In this document: positions 25,483 to 33,971 of the stretch, piece after piece | Layout of the letters: every line of letters begins with the position of its first letter | How positions within the stretch are numbered: the stretch's first letter is position 1 | From: Burkholderiaceae bacterium | GTDB taxonomy: Bacteria; Pseudomonadota; Gammaproteobacteria; Burkholderiales; Burkholderiaceae_D | Assembly: GCA_031291325.1 (NCBI GenBank) | Contig: JARLJG010000002.1 | Coordinates: forward strand, 1-64,000 | Length of the DNA: 64,000 nt | Direction of reading: 5' to 3' | The notes under the pieces: generated by a model | The model's database searches: none | What the model saw: only the letters and a program-made list of their open reading frames with translations | What the model was told of the DNA's origin: nothing | Position numbers and translations under genes: made by a program

Positions 25483-26577
25483 TCAGGCCGCCCACGGATT
25501 GGGCAAAAAGCCCCTGAAAATGATTTCCACCGTGCCGCCTGTTACGCCACCCGGACGCTGGCTCACGCACTCGCCCTGCGGACTGGTCTTGCCGGCGTCG
25601 CTGCGTTCGTCGCAATACGCAATGTTGGTCTTGGGGTCGACGATGGGCGCGTAGGCGGTGCCGCCCGGTGTCTTGCACACGCCGCCCTTGGCGCGCGGCG
25701 CGTTGACCGGCGGCGCGCAACCGCCTTGCGGATTCGGGTATCCGGCATTGCCGACGCAGGTGGTCGCGGCCCAGCCGTACACCCCGCTTTCATTGGCGTT
25801 GTGGCCGAAACTGCTGTTTTCCACGCTGGCAAAGGGCCAGGATTGGCCCTTCATTTCCAGTTTGAGGAAGGCGTTGATGCCGTTGACGGCGCTGATGTCG
25901 GCGGCATCGGCGTTGGCGCAGCTGCGCCCTTGCGATCCGTTGATGGCGAAATTGATAGAACCTTCCGCCAGGTTGGTGGCGTCGCCAAAGGTTTCCGAGC
26001 CGCCGCAACCGTTGTTCGGGCTGCCGTCATATTTCTTGGGCGTGAAGAAAAAGTTGTACGTCATTGCCGCACTGCAAGTGCCAGTAGCGCAGGCAAACGT
26101 CTCCGGCTTGTAGGTGATGACTTCACCGGGTTTGAGCCGGTAATAGCCCTTGTCGTCGACCGCTGCCGTCTGCGGCACAAACTTGATCGCATGGTGCGTG
26201 ACGCTGGAAATAAAGTGCCGCCCCGCCTCCTTGAGCGAGACGATCTGGCGGCCAAGATTGCTGCAATTGGCCGGCAGCGCTTTTGGCGGCTGCCCCAGCA
26301 CCAGGTTGGCGTAGACGGCATTTTGTGTCTGATTGGCAACCCGGATAGCGGTCGGCACGGGGGCTACGGGGGCTACGCCTTCGGCCCTCACCAAATTGCA
26401 AAACGACAACGCGCCCAGCAACACGGCAGTGACGCCGATCAATCCGGTGGCGGTCAACAACAGCCGCTCGGCCTTTTCACCGGCATCTTCCCGATTTGTC
26501 GCCGCGCCGCCATCCGCGCTCCCGATCCTGCCCTGCGTCGTGTCATTCATCCAGTCTGTTGCCCTCTGCCTACGCAT
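25483..26577 (-). CDS. Membrane-anchored Cys-rich protein, possible thaumatin-like fold
   Basis: 364 residues from ATG 26577 (preceded by GGGGGGAAGC). An N-terminal cytoplasmic stretch of ~40 residues is followed by one hydrophobic helix (LLLTATGLIGVTAVLLGALSF), so it is a type II anchored or exported protein. The outer part has many Cys (ANCSNL, FACATGTCSA, NNGCGGSE, RSCANADA, TTCVGNA, GGCAPP, GVCKTPG, AYCDE), which suggests disulfides. Segments such as EGSINFAING and ADISAVNGINAFLKLEM weakly recall thaumatin-like/GH64 proteins. It ends 100 bp before the precursor gene on the same strand, so it may be co-transcribed and act in export, maturation or self-protection; that is inference only. 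The frame could extend upstream to 26787. Confidence 0.55.
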   Translation of the reverse strand: MRRQRATDWMNDTTQGRIGSADGGAATNREDAGEKAERLLLTATGLIGVTAVLLGALSFCNLVRAEGVAPVAPVPTAIRVANQTQNAVYANLVLGQPPKALPANCSNLGRQIVSLKEAGRHFISSVTHHAIKFVPQTAAVDDKGYYRLKPGEVITYKPETFACATGTCSAAMTYNFFFTPKKYDGSPNNGCGGSETFGDATNLAEGSINFAINGSQGRSCANADAADISAVNGINAFLKLEMKGQSWPFASVENSSFGHNANESGVYGWAATTCVGNAGYPNPQGGCAPPVNAPRAKGGVCKTPGGTAYAPIVDPKTNIAYCDERSDAGKTSPQGECVSQRPGGVTGGTVEIIFRGFLPNPWAA

Positions 26578-27144
26578 GCTTCCCCCCAAAAATGTTCGCT
26601 GCCAGCGCGCTGCGATTGGTTTGTCGAGACTCGTCTTGCGAGTCGGCAAATCGACAGGAGCCACGCCACCCGTCGCAAATTTGCCTGATTGCACTGTAGT
26701 CAGAATGTTGGAAAATGACCTTCCGCTAACCTGCCGATTGCTGCGGCAGCGCAGAATTCGCCATTTTTGGGCGCGCAGGTCGGCCAAAACCGGACTTTTG
26801 GCCTCGGGAAGGTCTACGGAAGGCAGGCTATGCCGAAGGTCCGGGAAGCTGCGCGCCGGGGCGAGTCCAGGTTGGCGCGCGGCCAGGCAATACCGGTGGC
26901 TGAGCGCAACCCGACTGATATATCTGCCTTGTCAAAATGATGGAATTGCACATGGCGCACTATCCGAGCGATAATGGCGCATTGAACCGGCTGCGCTTGC
27001 GCACGTGCTTGCGCATGTGTTTGCGCATGTGTTGGGATAAGCGCCGGGATACGCATCACACGCACTTTTACTGCCGTAGACGGCATGCATGCGGAACTTC
27101 GGGCATGGCCCGGATTTTTCCGTTATTCTTTATTGGAGATCATT
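26578..27144. other. Divergent intergenic region with 12-bp tandem repeat
   Basis: 567 bp separating the peptide cluster from the aminotransferase. Three 12-bp units (G[C/T]TTGCGCA[C/T]GT) repeat at 26995-27030. It should hold the promoters of both divergent units. No gene is supported. Confidence 0.4.
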
Positions 27145-28272
27145 GTGTCAAAACTATTGCCCGGCGTCGATCCCGACGGATTGCTTGAGTATTCGGTCGT
27201 CTACACAGACCGCGCATTGAACCATATGTCGCAGGCTTTCCAAGCCGTGATGAAGGATATTTCCAGTGTCTTGAAGCAAGTCTATAAGGCCAAGGCGGCC
27301 ATCGTGGTTCCCGGCGGCGGCACCTTCGGCATGGAAGCGGTCGCGCGCCAGTTTGCGACCGACAAGAAGTGTGTGGTGCTGCGCAACGGCTGGTTCAGCT
27401 TTCGCTGGACGCAGATTTTCGATATGGGGAAAATTCCGGCTGCCAGCATTGTATTGAAGGCGCGTCGCGCCGATAGCGGCAAACAAGCCGCATTTGCGCC
27501 CGCGCCGATCGAAGAAGTCGTCGCCCGCATCCGCGAAGAAAAGCCGGATCTCGTCTTTGCGCCGCATGTCGAAACCGCTTCCGGCATGATTTTGCCGGAT
27601 GCCTACCTGCGCGCCGTGGCCGACGCGGTGCATGCGGTGGGCGGCATGTTCGTGCTCGATTGCATCGCTTCCGGCACGATCTGGGTCGACATGGTCGCCA
27701 CAGGCGTCGATGTGCTGATCAGCGCGCCGCAAAAAGGCTGGACTTCGCCCTCGTGCTGCGCGCTGGTCATGCTGAGCGCATTGGCGCGCGAAAAAATCGA
27801 TTCCACCACCAGCACCAGTTTTGCCTGCGACTTGCGGAAATGGCTGCAGATCATGGAAGCGTACGAGAATGGCGGTCACGCCTATCATTCGACGCTGCCT
27901 ACCGACGCGTTGGCACGCTTGCGCGATGCGATGAAAGAAACGCAAGCCTACGGCTTCGACAAAGTGCACGCCGAACAGCAGGAACTGGGCGACAAGGTGC
28001 GCGCGTTGCTGGAGGCCAAAGGCTTCAAGAGCGTCGCCGCCGAAGGTTTCCAGGCGCCCAGCGTGGTGGTCAGCTATACCGAAGATGCGGGCATCCAATC
28101 CGGCAAAAAATTCGCCGCCGAAGGCTTGCAGACCGCTGCCGGCGTGCCTTTGCAATGCGACGAGGGTGCGGATTTCCAGTCGTTCCGAATCGGCTTGTTC
28201 GGGCTGGACAAATTGAATAATATCGAGCGCACCGTCGATCATCTCGATCAGGCATTGAGCAAGATCGTTTAG
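27145..28272 (+). CDS. Class V PLP-dependent aminotransferase (alanine/serine-glyoxylate type)
   Basis: 375 residues from GTG 27145, chosen because TTGGAGAT lies just upstream; the extension to 27085 is not family-like. The fold-type I PLP enzyme shows VVPGGGTFGMEAVARQF near the cofactor phosphate, FAPHVETASGM, FVLDCIASGTIWVDM with the ring-contacting Asp, and ISAPQKGWTSPS with the Schiff-base Lys. The closest pattern is the alanine-glyoxylate/serine-pyruvate aminotransferase group, which interconverts small amino and oxo acids, but substrate choice cannot be read from sequence. It is a single gene, and its terminator lies 116 bp downstream. Confidence 0.85.
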   Translation: MSKLLPGVDPDGLLEYSVVYTDRALNHMSQAFQAVMKDISSVLKQVYKAKAAIVVPGGGTFGMEAVARQFATDKKCVVLRNGWFSFRWTQIFDMGKIPAASIVLKARRADSGKQAAFAPAPIEEVVARIREEKPDLVFAPHVETASGMILPDAYLRAVADAVHAVGGMFVLDCIASGTIWVDMVATGVDVLISAPQKGWTSPSCCALVMLSALAREKIDSTTSTSFACDLRKWLQIMEAYENGGHAYHSTLPTDALARLRDAMKETQAYGFDKVHAEQQELGDKVRALLEAKGFKSVAAEGFQAPSVVVSYTEDAGIQSGKKFAAEGLQTAAGVPLQCDEGADFQSFRIGLFGLDKLNNIERTVDHLDQALSKIV

Positions 28273-28387
28273 CCAATTCGTAAGGCTGCGCACCGCTATC
28301 GAAATCCGCCATCCCGCTGCCGCGGCGGAACGGCGGATTTCAACACGATTTCCCTACGATTTCCATACGATTTCCGTACGAAAATGG

Positions 28388-28425
28388 AACAAGGGCTTGG
28401 GTTTCACCCCAAGCCCTTGTTTTTT
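28388..28425 (+). terminator. Rho-independent terminator
   Basis: AACAAGGGCTTGGG (28388-28401) pairs perfectly with CCCAAGCCCTTGTT (28408-28421), followed by a T-run. It is placed to end the aminotransferase transcript. A hairpin of the same design adjoins the intact tRNA-Val at 35.7 kb. Confidence 0.85.
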
Positions 28426-28437
28426 GCCACGGAATGT

Positions 28438-28477
28438 TGGCCGGCGCGATTGGACTCGACCCAACGATCCCTGCCAT
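28438..28477 (-). pseudogene. Decayed 3' half of tRNA-Val
   Basis: These ~40 bases align with the T-arm and 3' acceptor half of the tRNA-Val at 35753-35829 in the same orientation, including ATTGGACTCGA-CCAACGA. The acceptor bases have diverged and no 5' half follows. Together with the adjoining hairpin it forms an imperfect direct repeat with the intact tRNA locus 7.3 kb away. Confidence 0.7.
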
Positions 28478-28655
28478 AACAAGATCGCCCTCCCTCAACG
28501 CGTGCGCCTGCTTGGGTTGCCAAGCTCGCCGGCCGCGTTTCCCCCGCATCGCTTGCCGGCTCGGCGCCCCGGTCATGGCGCGTAGTCGCACCCAAATATC
28601 GTCCGGCAAGCCGTTGCCGGCATGAAGATTTGCACCGTCAGCAGGATTTTATAAA

Positions 28656-28676
28656 GCATGCTAATATTTAGCATGC
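28656..28676. promoter_or_regulatory. MarR-type operator
   Basis: GCATGCTAA - 3 bp - TTAGCATGC is a perfect inverted repeat 22 bp upstream of the MarR start, the expected binding site for autorepression and control of the efflux operon. Confidence 0.7.
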
Positions 28677-28698
28677 TAATTAAAATGCCGCATCCCAA

Positions 28699-29163
28699 AT
28701 GACAGAGTTCGATCGCAAGTTGGTGAATATCACCACGAGATTGTCAATCGTTGCCAGGACGTACAAATCCGCCGCCGACCAAATCGCCAGTCAATTCGGC
28801 TTGTCGCAGGCAAGCGCCTGGCCGATCATCATGATGGGCCGCCTTGGCGGCGGGATTCGCCCGGGGACTCTTTCCGATTCGCTGGGGATCGAACCGCCGT
28901 CCCTGGTGCGCCTGATCGATCAATTGATCGCTGCCGGTCTGGTGGAACGAACCGATGACCCGGTCGATCGTCGCGCGAAGATGCTGTACTTGACTGCAAA
29001 GGGACAAGAATGCGCCTCGCAGATGGAAAAAGCACTGATACCGTTTCGCCGCAGCGTATTTGCCGGAATTGACAAAGCCGACATCGAAGCCTGCGAGCGA
29101 GTCATGATCCAGCTAGCGGCATGCTTGAAGGAAATGCACGATGCGCAGGACGGACGGAATTAG
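28699..29163 (+). CDS. MarR-family transcriptional regulator
   Basis: 154 residues with a central winged helix (LSQASAWPIIMMGRLGGGIRPGTLSDSLGIEPPSLVRLIDQLIAAGLVERTDDPVDRRAKMLYLTAKG), including the DxRxK wing typical of MarR. It is the first gene of an operon with FUSC, DUF1656, HlyD and NodT-type efflux genes; the FUSC start follows its stop by two bases. It probably represses the operon through the palindrome at 28656-28676 until a phenolic or aromatic acid ligand binds. Confidence 0.9.
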   Translation: MTEFDRKLVNITTRLSIVARTYKSAADQIASQFGLSQASAWPIIMMGRLGGGIRPGTLSDSLGIEPPSLVRLIDQLIAAGLVERTDDPVDRRAKMLYLTAKGQECASQMEKALIPFRRSVFAGIDKADIEACERVMIQLAACLKEMHDAQDGRN

Positions 29164-29165
29164 CA

Positions 29166-31223
29166 ATGAAACTTCCGTCCGCCAAAGAGGGCCTGTTTTC
29201 CCTCAAATGCTTTGTTGCTGGCATGCTGGCGTTGTACCTGGCATTTCAACTCGGGCTGGAACGCCCGTTTTGGGGCATGATGACCGCCTATATCGTCGCC
29301 AGCCCGCTTTCCGGTTCGGTGCGCTCGAAAGCGCTATACCGGGTTCTCGGTACCGTGGTTGGATCGACAATCGCGGTCTTCTTGGTGCCAACCCTGGCAA
29401 ATGCGCCGGAGCTGCTCGCCCTCGCGCTTGCCTGCTGGGTAGGCATCTGTCTTTATATTTCGTTGCTGGACCGGACCCCGCGATCCTATGTCTTCATGCT
29501 TGCCGGCTACACCGCCGCCTTGATTGGCTTCCCCGTCGTCACCACGCCGGGAACCATCTTCGATGTTGCCACCGCCCGAGTCGAGGAGATTCTCCTTGGG
29601 ATCGCTTGCGCGACGGTGGTTCATAGCCTGGTCTTTCCCTCCAGTATCGGGTTCGCTCTGCTGGCGCGCGTCGACGCCGCAATGCGCGATGCGCACCGCT
29701 GGATACAAGAAGTCACCAAGGGTATCCGATCGGACCACGATCAACATGCGCGTCGAACGCTGGCTGGCGACATTACCGAATTGCGGTTGATGTCGACGCA
29801 TCTTCCGTTCGACACCTCGCATTTGCGATGGACGGCTGCAACGATGCACCTTCTGCAAGACCAGCTTGCCCTGCTAGTGCCAACTTTGTCGGCGGTCGAG
29901 GATCGCCTTGCGGCGCTGCGCGAGCTTGGCCCGCAATTTCTGTCGCCGCAATGGGAACAGGTCCTGGACGAAATCGCCGATTGGGCGCAGCACGGCGACA
30001 AGCAAAGCGACTTCCCGGCAGCGCATTTGCGGCAAAAAATCGCGCGCCTTGTGCCGGATGCAGGCCCAAACGCCACCTGGGGGCAGATGCTGCAAATGAA
30101 CCTGGCGGCACGCCTTGAATCGCTGGTCGATGCGTGCGAAGCATTGACGAAATTTCGGCGTCGTGTCGGCGAAGTGACCAACGGGGCAGCGCTGCCGAGT
30201 TCGCCGCCAAATCCAGGATCCTCGTTGAACGGGCTGCACAAAGATCGTGTCCTCGCGCTGATGTCTGCATTCGCTGCAGTCATTGCAATTTGCGCTTGTT
30301 GCGCATTCTGGATTGCGACTTCCTGGTCGAATGGCGCGTTGGCGGCGATGATGTCAGCCGTCGTCTGCTGCTTCTTCGCGACGCAGGACGACCCCACTCC
30401 GGCCATACGCAAATTCACTGCCTACACCGCCTGGGGAATGCCGATTGCCGCAGTCTATCTACTCTGCGTGATACCGGCAATTCACGGTTTTGAAATGCTG
30501 GTGTTGGTGTTCGCGCCGGTTTTCCTCCTGTTGGGTTGTTACATTGCAAGACCGGCAACCGCCCTGCGCGCAATGGCGACCTTGATGGGGATGCTCGGCA
30601 TGCTCGCCCTGCAAGATACCGGCAGTGCGGACCTGGCTTCGTTGATCAACAACATGCTGGCGCAACTCATTGGCATGGGCACGGCGCTGATCTTTACCGG
30701 CTTGCTGCGCTCGGTCAGCAGCGAATGGACAGCGCGACGCTTGCTGCACAAGGGATGGGTCGAACTGTCCGCGATGGGGCAATCGAACCAAGCCGAGCCG
30801 AGCGCCGTGGTTCCATTGGTTGCAACAAAAATGCTGGACCGCATTGCGTTGCTCACGCCACGGCTGGCGGCAAGCGGCGGCGACTGGGATCAAAGCGCCA
30901 TCAACGCATTGGGCGATCTTCGTATTGCATTGGGGATGGCGCAGTTACTGGACATCGAGCAGCGAGCGACGGCAGCAGGAATAGTGATACGTCCATTGAT
31001 GACGCGGCTCTCCGAGCACTTCCGAAGCCTTGTCGAAGGCAGAAACAGCGCGAAGGAAAATCTTCTTGCCTCCATCGACACGGCGTTGCGCGGAATTTGC
31101 GCGTCATGCGTCGGCGCTGAATTGCGGCGCGCCATCGTATCGCTGACCAGCCTGCGACGAGACTTGTTTCCGGCTGCGCCGCCTTTTTACCAGAAATTGA
31201 CCAACGTTGCGGTGTCGGCATGA
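29166..31223 (+). CDS. FUSC-family inner-membrane efflux protein (AaeB/fusaric acid resistance type)
   Basis: 685 residues from MKLPSAKEGLFSLKCFVAGMLALYLAFQLGLERPFWGMMTAYIVASPLSGSVRSKALYRVLGT. This N-terminal FUSC pattern, with ~5-6 helices, is repeated around residues 360-520. Cytoplasmic helical domains separate and follow the two membrane blocks. AaeB-like proteins export aromatic carboxylic acids with an AaeA-type adaptor and a small AaeX partner; both are encoded next (DUF1656 and HlyD genes), plus an outer-membrane channel. Its stop overlaps the DUF1656 start (ATGA). Confidence 0.9.
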   Translation: MKLPSAKEGLFSLKCFVAGMLALYLAFQLGLERPFWGMMTAYIVASPLSGSVRSKALYRVLGTVVGSTIAVFLVPTLANAPELLALALACWVGICLYISLLDRTPRSYVFMLAGYTAALIGFPVVTTPGTIFDVATARVEEILLGIACATVVHSLVFPSSIGFALLARVDAAMRDAHRWIQEVTKGIRSDHDQHARRTLAGDITELRLMSTHLPFDTSHLRWTAATMHLLQDQLALLVPTLSAVEDRLAALRELGPQFLSPQWEQVLDEIADWAQHGDKQSDFPAAHLRQKIARLVPDAGPNATWGQMLQMNLAARLESLVDACEALTKFRRRVGEVTNGAALPSSPPNPGSSLNGLHKDRVLALMSAFAAVIAICACCAFWIATSWSNGALAAMMSAVVCCFFATQDDPTPAIRKFTAYTAWGMPIAAVYLLCVIPAIHGFEMLVLVFAPVFLLLGCYIARPATALRAMATLMGMLGMLALQDTGSADLASLINNMLAQLIGMGTALIFTGLLRSVSSEWTARRLLHKGWVELSAMGQSNQAEPSAVVPLVATKMLDRIALLTPRLAASGGDWDQSAINALGDLRIALGMAQLLDIEQRATAAGIVIRPLMTRLSEHFRSLVEGRNSAKENLLASIDTALRGICASCVGAELRRAIVSLTSLRRDLFPAAPPFYQKLTNVAVSA

Positions 31224-31426
31224 TCGGCGAACTCAATCTGTTCGGAATATACATTCCCTGGGTCTTGTTGCTGTGCGTCGTTGCGCTGCTCGTTGCCCGC
31301 GCAGTCAGCTTTGTCATCGCGAGATTTGGCTGGTATCGCTTCGTGTGGCATCCCGCGCTCTTCGATCTTGCCGTATTCATTATCTTGTTAGGCGGCTTAA
31401 CATTTTTATTACCCAACAATCTCTAG
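31220..31426 (+). CDS. DUF1656/AaeX small membrane protein
   Basis: 68 residues with two hydrophobic helices (YIPWVLLLCVVALLVARAVSFVIARFGWYRFVWHPALFDLAVFIILLGGLTFLL). The motif WxRFVWHPALFDLAxFIILLG is the DUF1656/AaeX signature. These proteins accompany FUSC-type pumps. It overlaps the FUSC gene by four bases and is followed after 10 bp by the HlyD gene. Confidence 0.88.
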   Translation: MIGELNLFGIYIPWVLLLCVVALLVARAVSFVIARFGWYRFVWHPALFDLAVFIILLGGLTFLLPNNL

Positions 31427-31436
31427 ATTTATCTCT

Positions 31437-32348
31437 ATGCGCAACCGTCTCCATTACCAGTCCATTTTGCGAATCCTGATCACTTTGGTGACCGTCGCCG
31501 CCGCTGCGGCGGTGGGTTGGCGACTTTGGCAACACTATGAAGTGGAGCCATGGACGCGCGACGGCAGAGTGAAAGCCTATGTCGTCGAGGTGGCCCCGGA
31601 CGTGACCGGACAGGTTACGAACGTGTATGTCCGCGACAACCAGGAAGTGAAGATCGGCCAGAAATTATTCGACATCGATGGCGCGCGCTTCGATTTGGCG
31701 CTGCGTCAGGCCGAGGCCGCTGAACAGGCGCAGAACATCGCTCTGAAGCAAGCCGTCAAGGAGTCCCAGCGAAACAGCGAGCTGAAGGAACTGGTGTCGC
31801 AAGAAATGCACGAGCAGGGACAGTCGCGCGTCGACCAGATCAATTCCGCACTCTCCTTGGCGAAAGTAAATCTTGAGGTCGCGCGGCTGAATGTGGCAAG
31901 AACCAGGGTTGTCTCGGCAGCGAATGGCGTGGTGACCAATCTCGATCTGCATTCGGGAAGTTACGTTACTGCCGGGCGTCCTGTCATGGCGCTGGTGGAC
32001 CGGGATTCGGTCTATGTCGAGGGATATTTCGAGGAGACCAAGCTGCCGTTGATCCATGTCGGCGATCCGGCAGCGGTGGTGCTGATGGGGCAAAGGCAGG
32101 TGCTCAAAGGACATGTCGAGAGCTTCGCCGAAGGAATCGCAGACCGGGATCGCACTACCTCAAGCAATTTGCTGCCAAACGTCAACCCGACCTTCAGTTG
32201 GGTTCGGCTGGCGCAACGCATACCGGTTCGCATCGCCCTTGATCGCGTGCCGCCAGATACGAGGTTGGTAATTGGACAAACCGCCACCATCGATATTCTG
32301 CAGAAGCCAGCATCGCTTGCCGCACGAACCGGCAACAGTTCAAATTGA
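31437..32348 (+). CDS. HlyD/EmrA-family periplasmic adaptor (AaeA-like)
   Basis: 303 residues with one N-terminal membrane helix (ILITLVTVAAAAAVGWRLW), then a barrel-sandwich half-motif (WTRDGRVKAYVVEVAPDVTGQVTNVYVRDNQEVKIGQKLFDID), a helical hairpin (~80-155) and the second half (RVVSAANGVVTNLDLHSGSYVTAGRPVMALVD). It should link the FUSC inner-membrane pump to the NodT-type outer-membrane channel. The order FUSC-DUF1656-HlyD matches aaeB/aaeX/aaeA-like clusters. Confidence 0.9.
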   Translation: MRNRLHYQSILRILITLVTVAAAAAVGWRLWQHYEVEPWTRDGRVKAYVVEVAPDVTGQVTNVYVRDNQEVKIGQKLFDIDGARFDLALRQAEAAEQAQNIALKQAVKESQRNSELKELVSQEMHEQGQSRVDQINSALSLAKVNLEVARLNVARTRVVSAANGVVTNLDLHSGSYVTAGRPVMALVDRDSVYVEGYFEETKLPLIHVGDPAAVVLMGQRQVLKGHVESFAEGIADRDRTTSSNLLPNVNPTFSWVRLAQRIPVRIALDRVPPDTRLVIGQTATIDILQKPASLAARTGNSSN

Positions 32349-32375
32349 AAAAAGATCTTGCAGGATACGAACAGC

Positions 32376-33803
32376 ATGAACATCAATAAGACCGCCCGCC
32401 TCTGCACGATATTCCTGACATTTCTCACCGTCAGCGCGTGCACGACGGTCGGGCCCGATTATCGCGTGCCGTCCGCAGCGGAGGTCAACAATCCGGCCGC
32501 ATTGGGCAACTTCAAAGGAAGCGGCGAAGCGCCGTTTTCGCAGGCTCCCCTTCCTGCGCACTGGTGGCATTTGTATCAAGATCCGGTCTTGGACGGCTTG
32601 ATCGCCAAAGCCTTCGCCGCCAACACCGATTTGCGCATTGCCTCGGCAAATCTTGCGCGCGCCCGATCGGTTCAAAGGGAATTCGAAGACGCATCCAGGC
32701 CGGAGGTTGGAGTGAATGCGGCACCGGCATATGGAAAACCATCCGCCGTGGCGATGGGTCTGGGCGAGCGGATTCCCAATAGCTGGCTCTACGATACCGG
32801 GGTGAGGGTCTCCTACCAGGTCGATTTGTTTGGAAAGATCGCCCGCTCGATAGAGGCATCGCGCGCAGACACGCAGGCCACAGAGGCGGCCCTTGACATG
32901 ACACGGGTCACGATCGCCGCAGAAACCGCCAACGCGTATGCCGACATTTGCGGTGTTGGGCAGCAACTTTTAATCGCGCAAAAGTCAGTCGATATTCAAC
33001 AGAAATTCGTTCAATTGACGGAGGATCGCGTGCGCACCGGCAGGGGCACGGCATTCGATATCAGCCGCGTGAAAAGCCAGTTGGAGCAGTTGAAGGCGGC
33101 GCTTCCGACCCTGCAGGCGCAGCAGAAGCTTGGTCAGTATCGACTGGAAGCATTGCTGGGCGGCCTCCCCGGAAGCCTGCCGGAGGCGGTTGCCCATTGC
33201 GGCAAGCCACTGAAAATAGACTCGCCGATACCCACGGGCGACGGTGCTGCCCTCCTTAAACGCCGTCCCGACATCAGACAGGCGGAACGGCGCCTTGCCG
33301 TTGCGACCGCGCGGATCGGCGTCGCCACCGCAGATTTGTATCCCTCCATCAGTCTCGGCATGACCGCCGGCAGCACCGGCGAGTTGGCGCAGTTCGGCGC
33401 GGAAAACGCAGGACGCTGGAGCATAGGCCCGTTGATTTCGTGGACGCTGCCATCGACGGGAACGGCGCGCAGTCGCATAGCGCAGGCTGAGGCAAGCACC
33501 GACGCAGAATTGGCGCGCTTCGACGGCGTCGTTCTCAATGCTTTGCGCGAAACGGAAAGTTCCCTGACCGTCTATGCGCGCGAACTTGATCGCAATGCGG
33601 CCTTGCAGGCGGCCCGCGATCAAAGTGAACTTGCGGCGGAACAGGCGCGCACACTGTATCGCTATGGGCGGACAGATTTTTTGACGACGCTGGATGCCGA
33701 CCGAACGCTGGCTTCGCAAGAAAGTGTTCTCGCGGCGTCAAATACAAAACTGATCAGCGACCAGGTTACCTTGTTTCTTTCGCTGGGCGGCGGCTGGGAG
33801 TAA
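32376..33803 (+). CDS. NodT-family outer-membrane efflux lipoprotein
   Basis: 475 residues from ATG 32376. A signal peptide ends in the lipobox VSAC (LTVSACTTVGPDY), the usual N-terminus of NodT/OprM-like factors. Two OEP repeats follow, with FAANTDLRIASANLARARS, YQVDLFGKIARSIEASRAD, LLGGLPG and RRPDIRQAERRLAVATARIGVATADLYPSISL. It would form the trimeric outer-membrane tunnel of the pump encoded upstream. It begins 27 bp after the HlyD gene and completes the operon. Confidence 0.92.
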   Translation: MNINKTARLCTIFLTFLTVSACTTVGPDYRVPSAAEVNNPAALGNFKGSGEAPFSQAPLPAHWWHLYQDPVLDGLIAKAFAANTDLRIASANLARARSVQREFEDASRPEVGVNAAPAYGKPSAVAMGLGERIPNSWLYDTGVRVSYQVDLFGKIARSIEASRADTQATEAALDMTRVTIAAETANAYADICGVGQQLLIAQKSVDIQQKFVQLTEDRVRTGRGTAFDISRVKSQLEQLKAALPTLQAQQKLGQYRLEALLGGLPGSLPEAVAHCGKPLKIDSPIPTGDGAALLKRRPDIRQAERRLAVATARIGVATADLYPSISLGMTAGSTGELAQFGAENAGRWSIGPLISWTLPSTGTARSRIAQAEASTDAELARFDGVVLNALRETESSLTVYARELDRNAALQAARDQSELAAEQARTLYRYGRTDFLTTLDADRTLASQESVLAASNTKLISDQVTLFLSLGGGWE

Positions 33804-33971
33804 GTGCTTGATCGATTGCCCGGCGCTCGAACGATACGCGCCCCACCTCTGATAAGGCGCAGGCGGAATTCAGGAAAGCGCCGGCGCCGCCTGTGGGTGT
33901 GAAGCCTTGACACTACCGCACCTGCTACGCTTGCGGAAGTCGGCATCGGTATCGGCATCGGCAACCGTGCA

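Larger units (their letters stand above)
28273..28698. other. Intergenic region with tandem repeats, terminator, tRNA remnant and operator
   Basis: 426 bp. From left to right: three 11-bp units ACGATTTCCNT (28345-28377), a strong terminator, a decayed 3' half of a tRNA-Val, and the MarR operator. No gene is supported. Confidence 0.6.
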
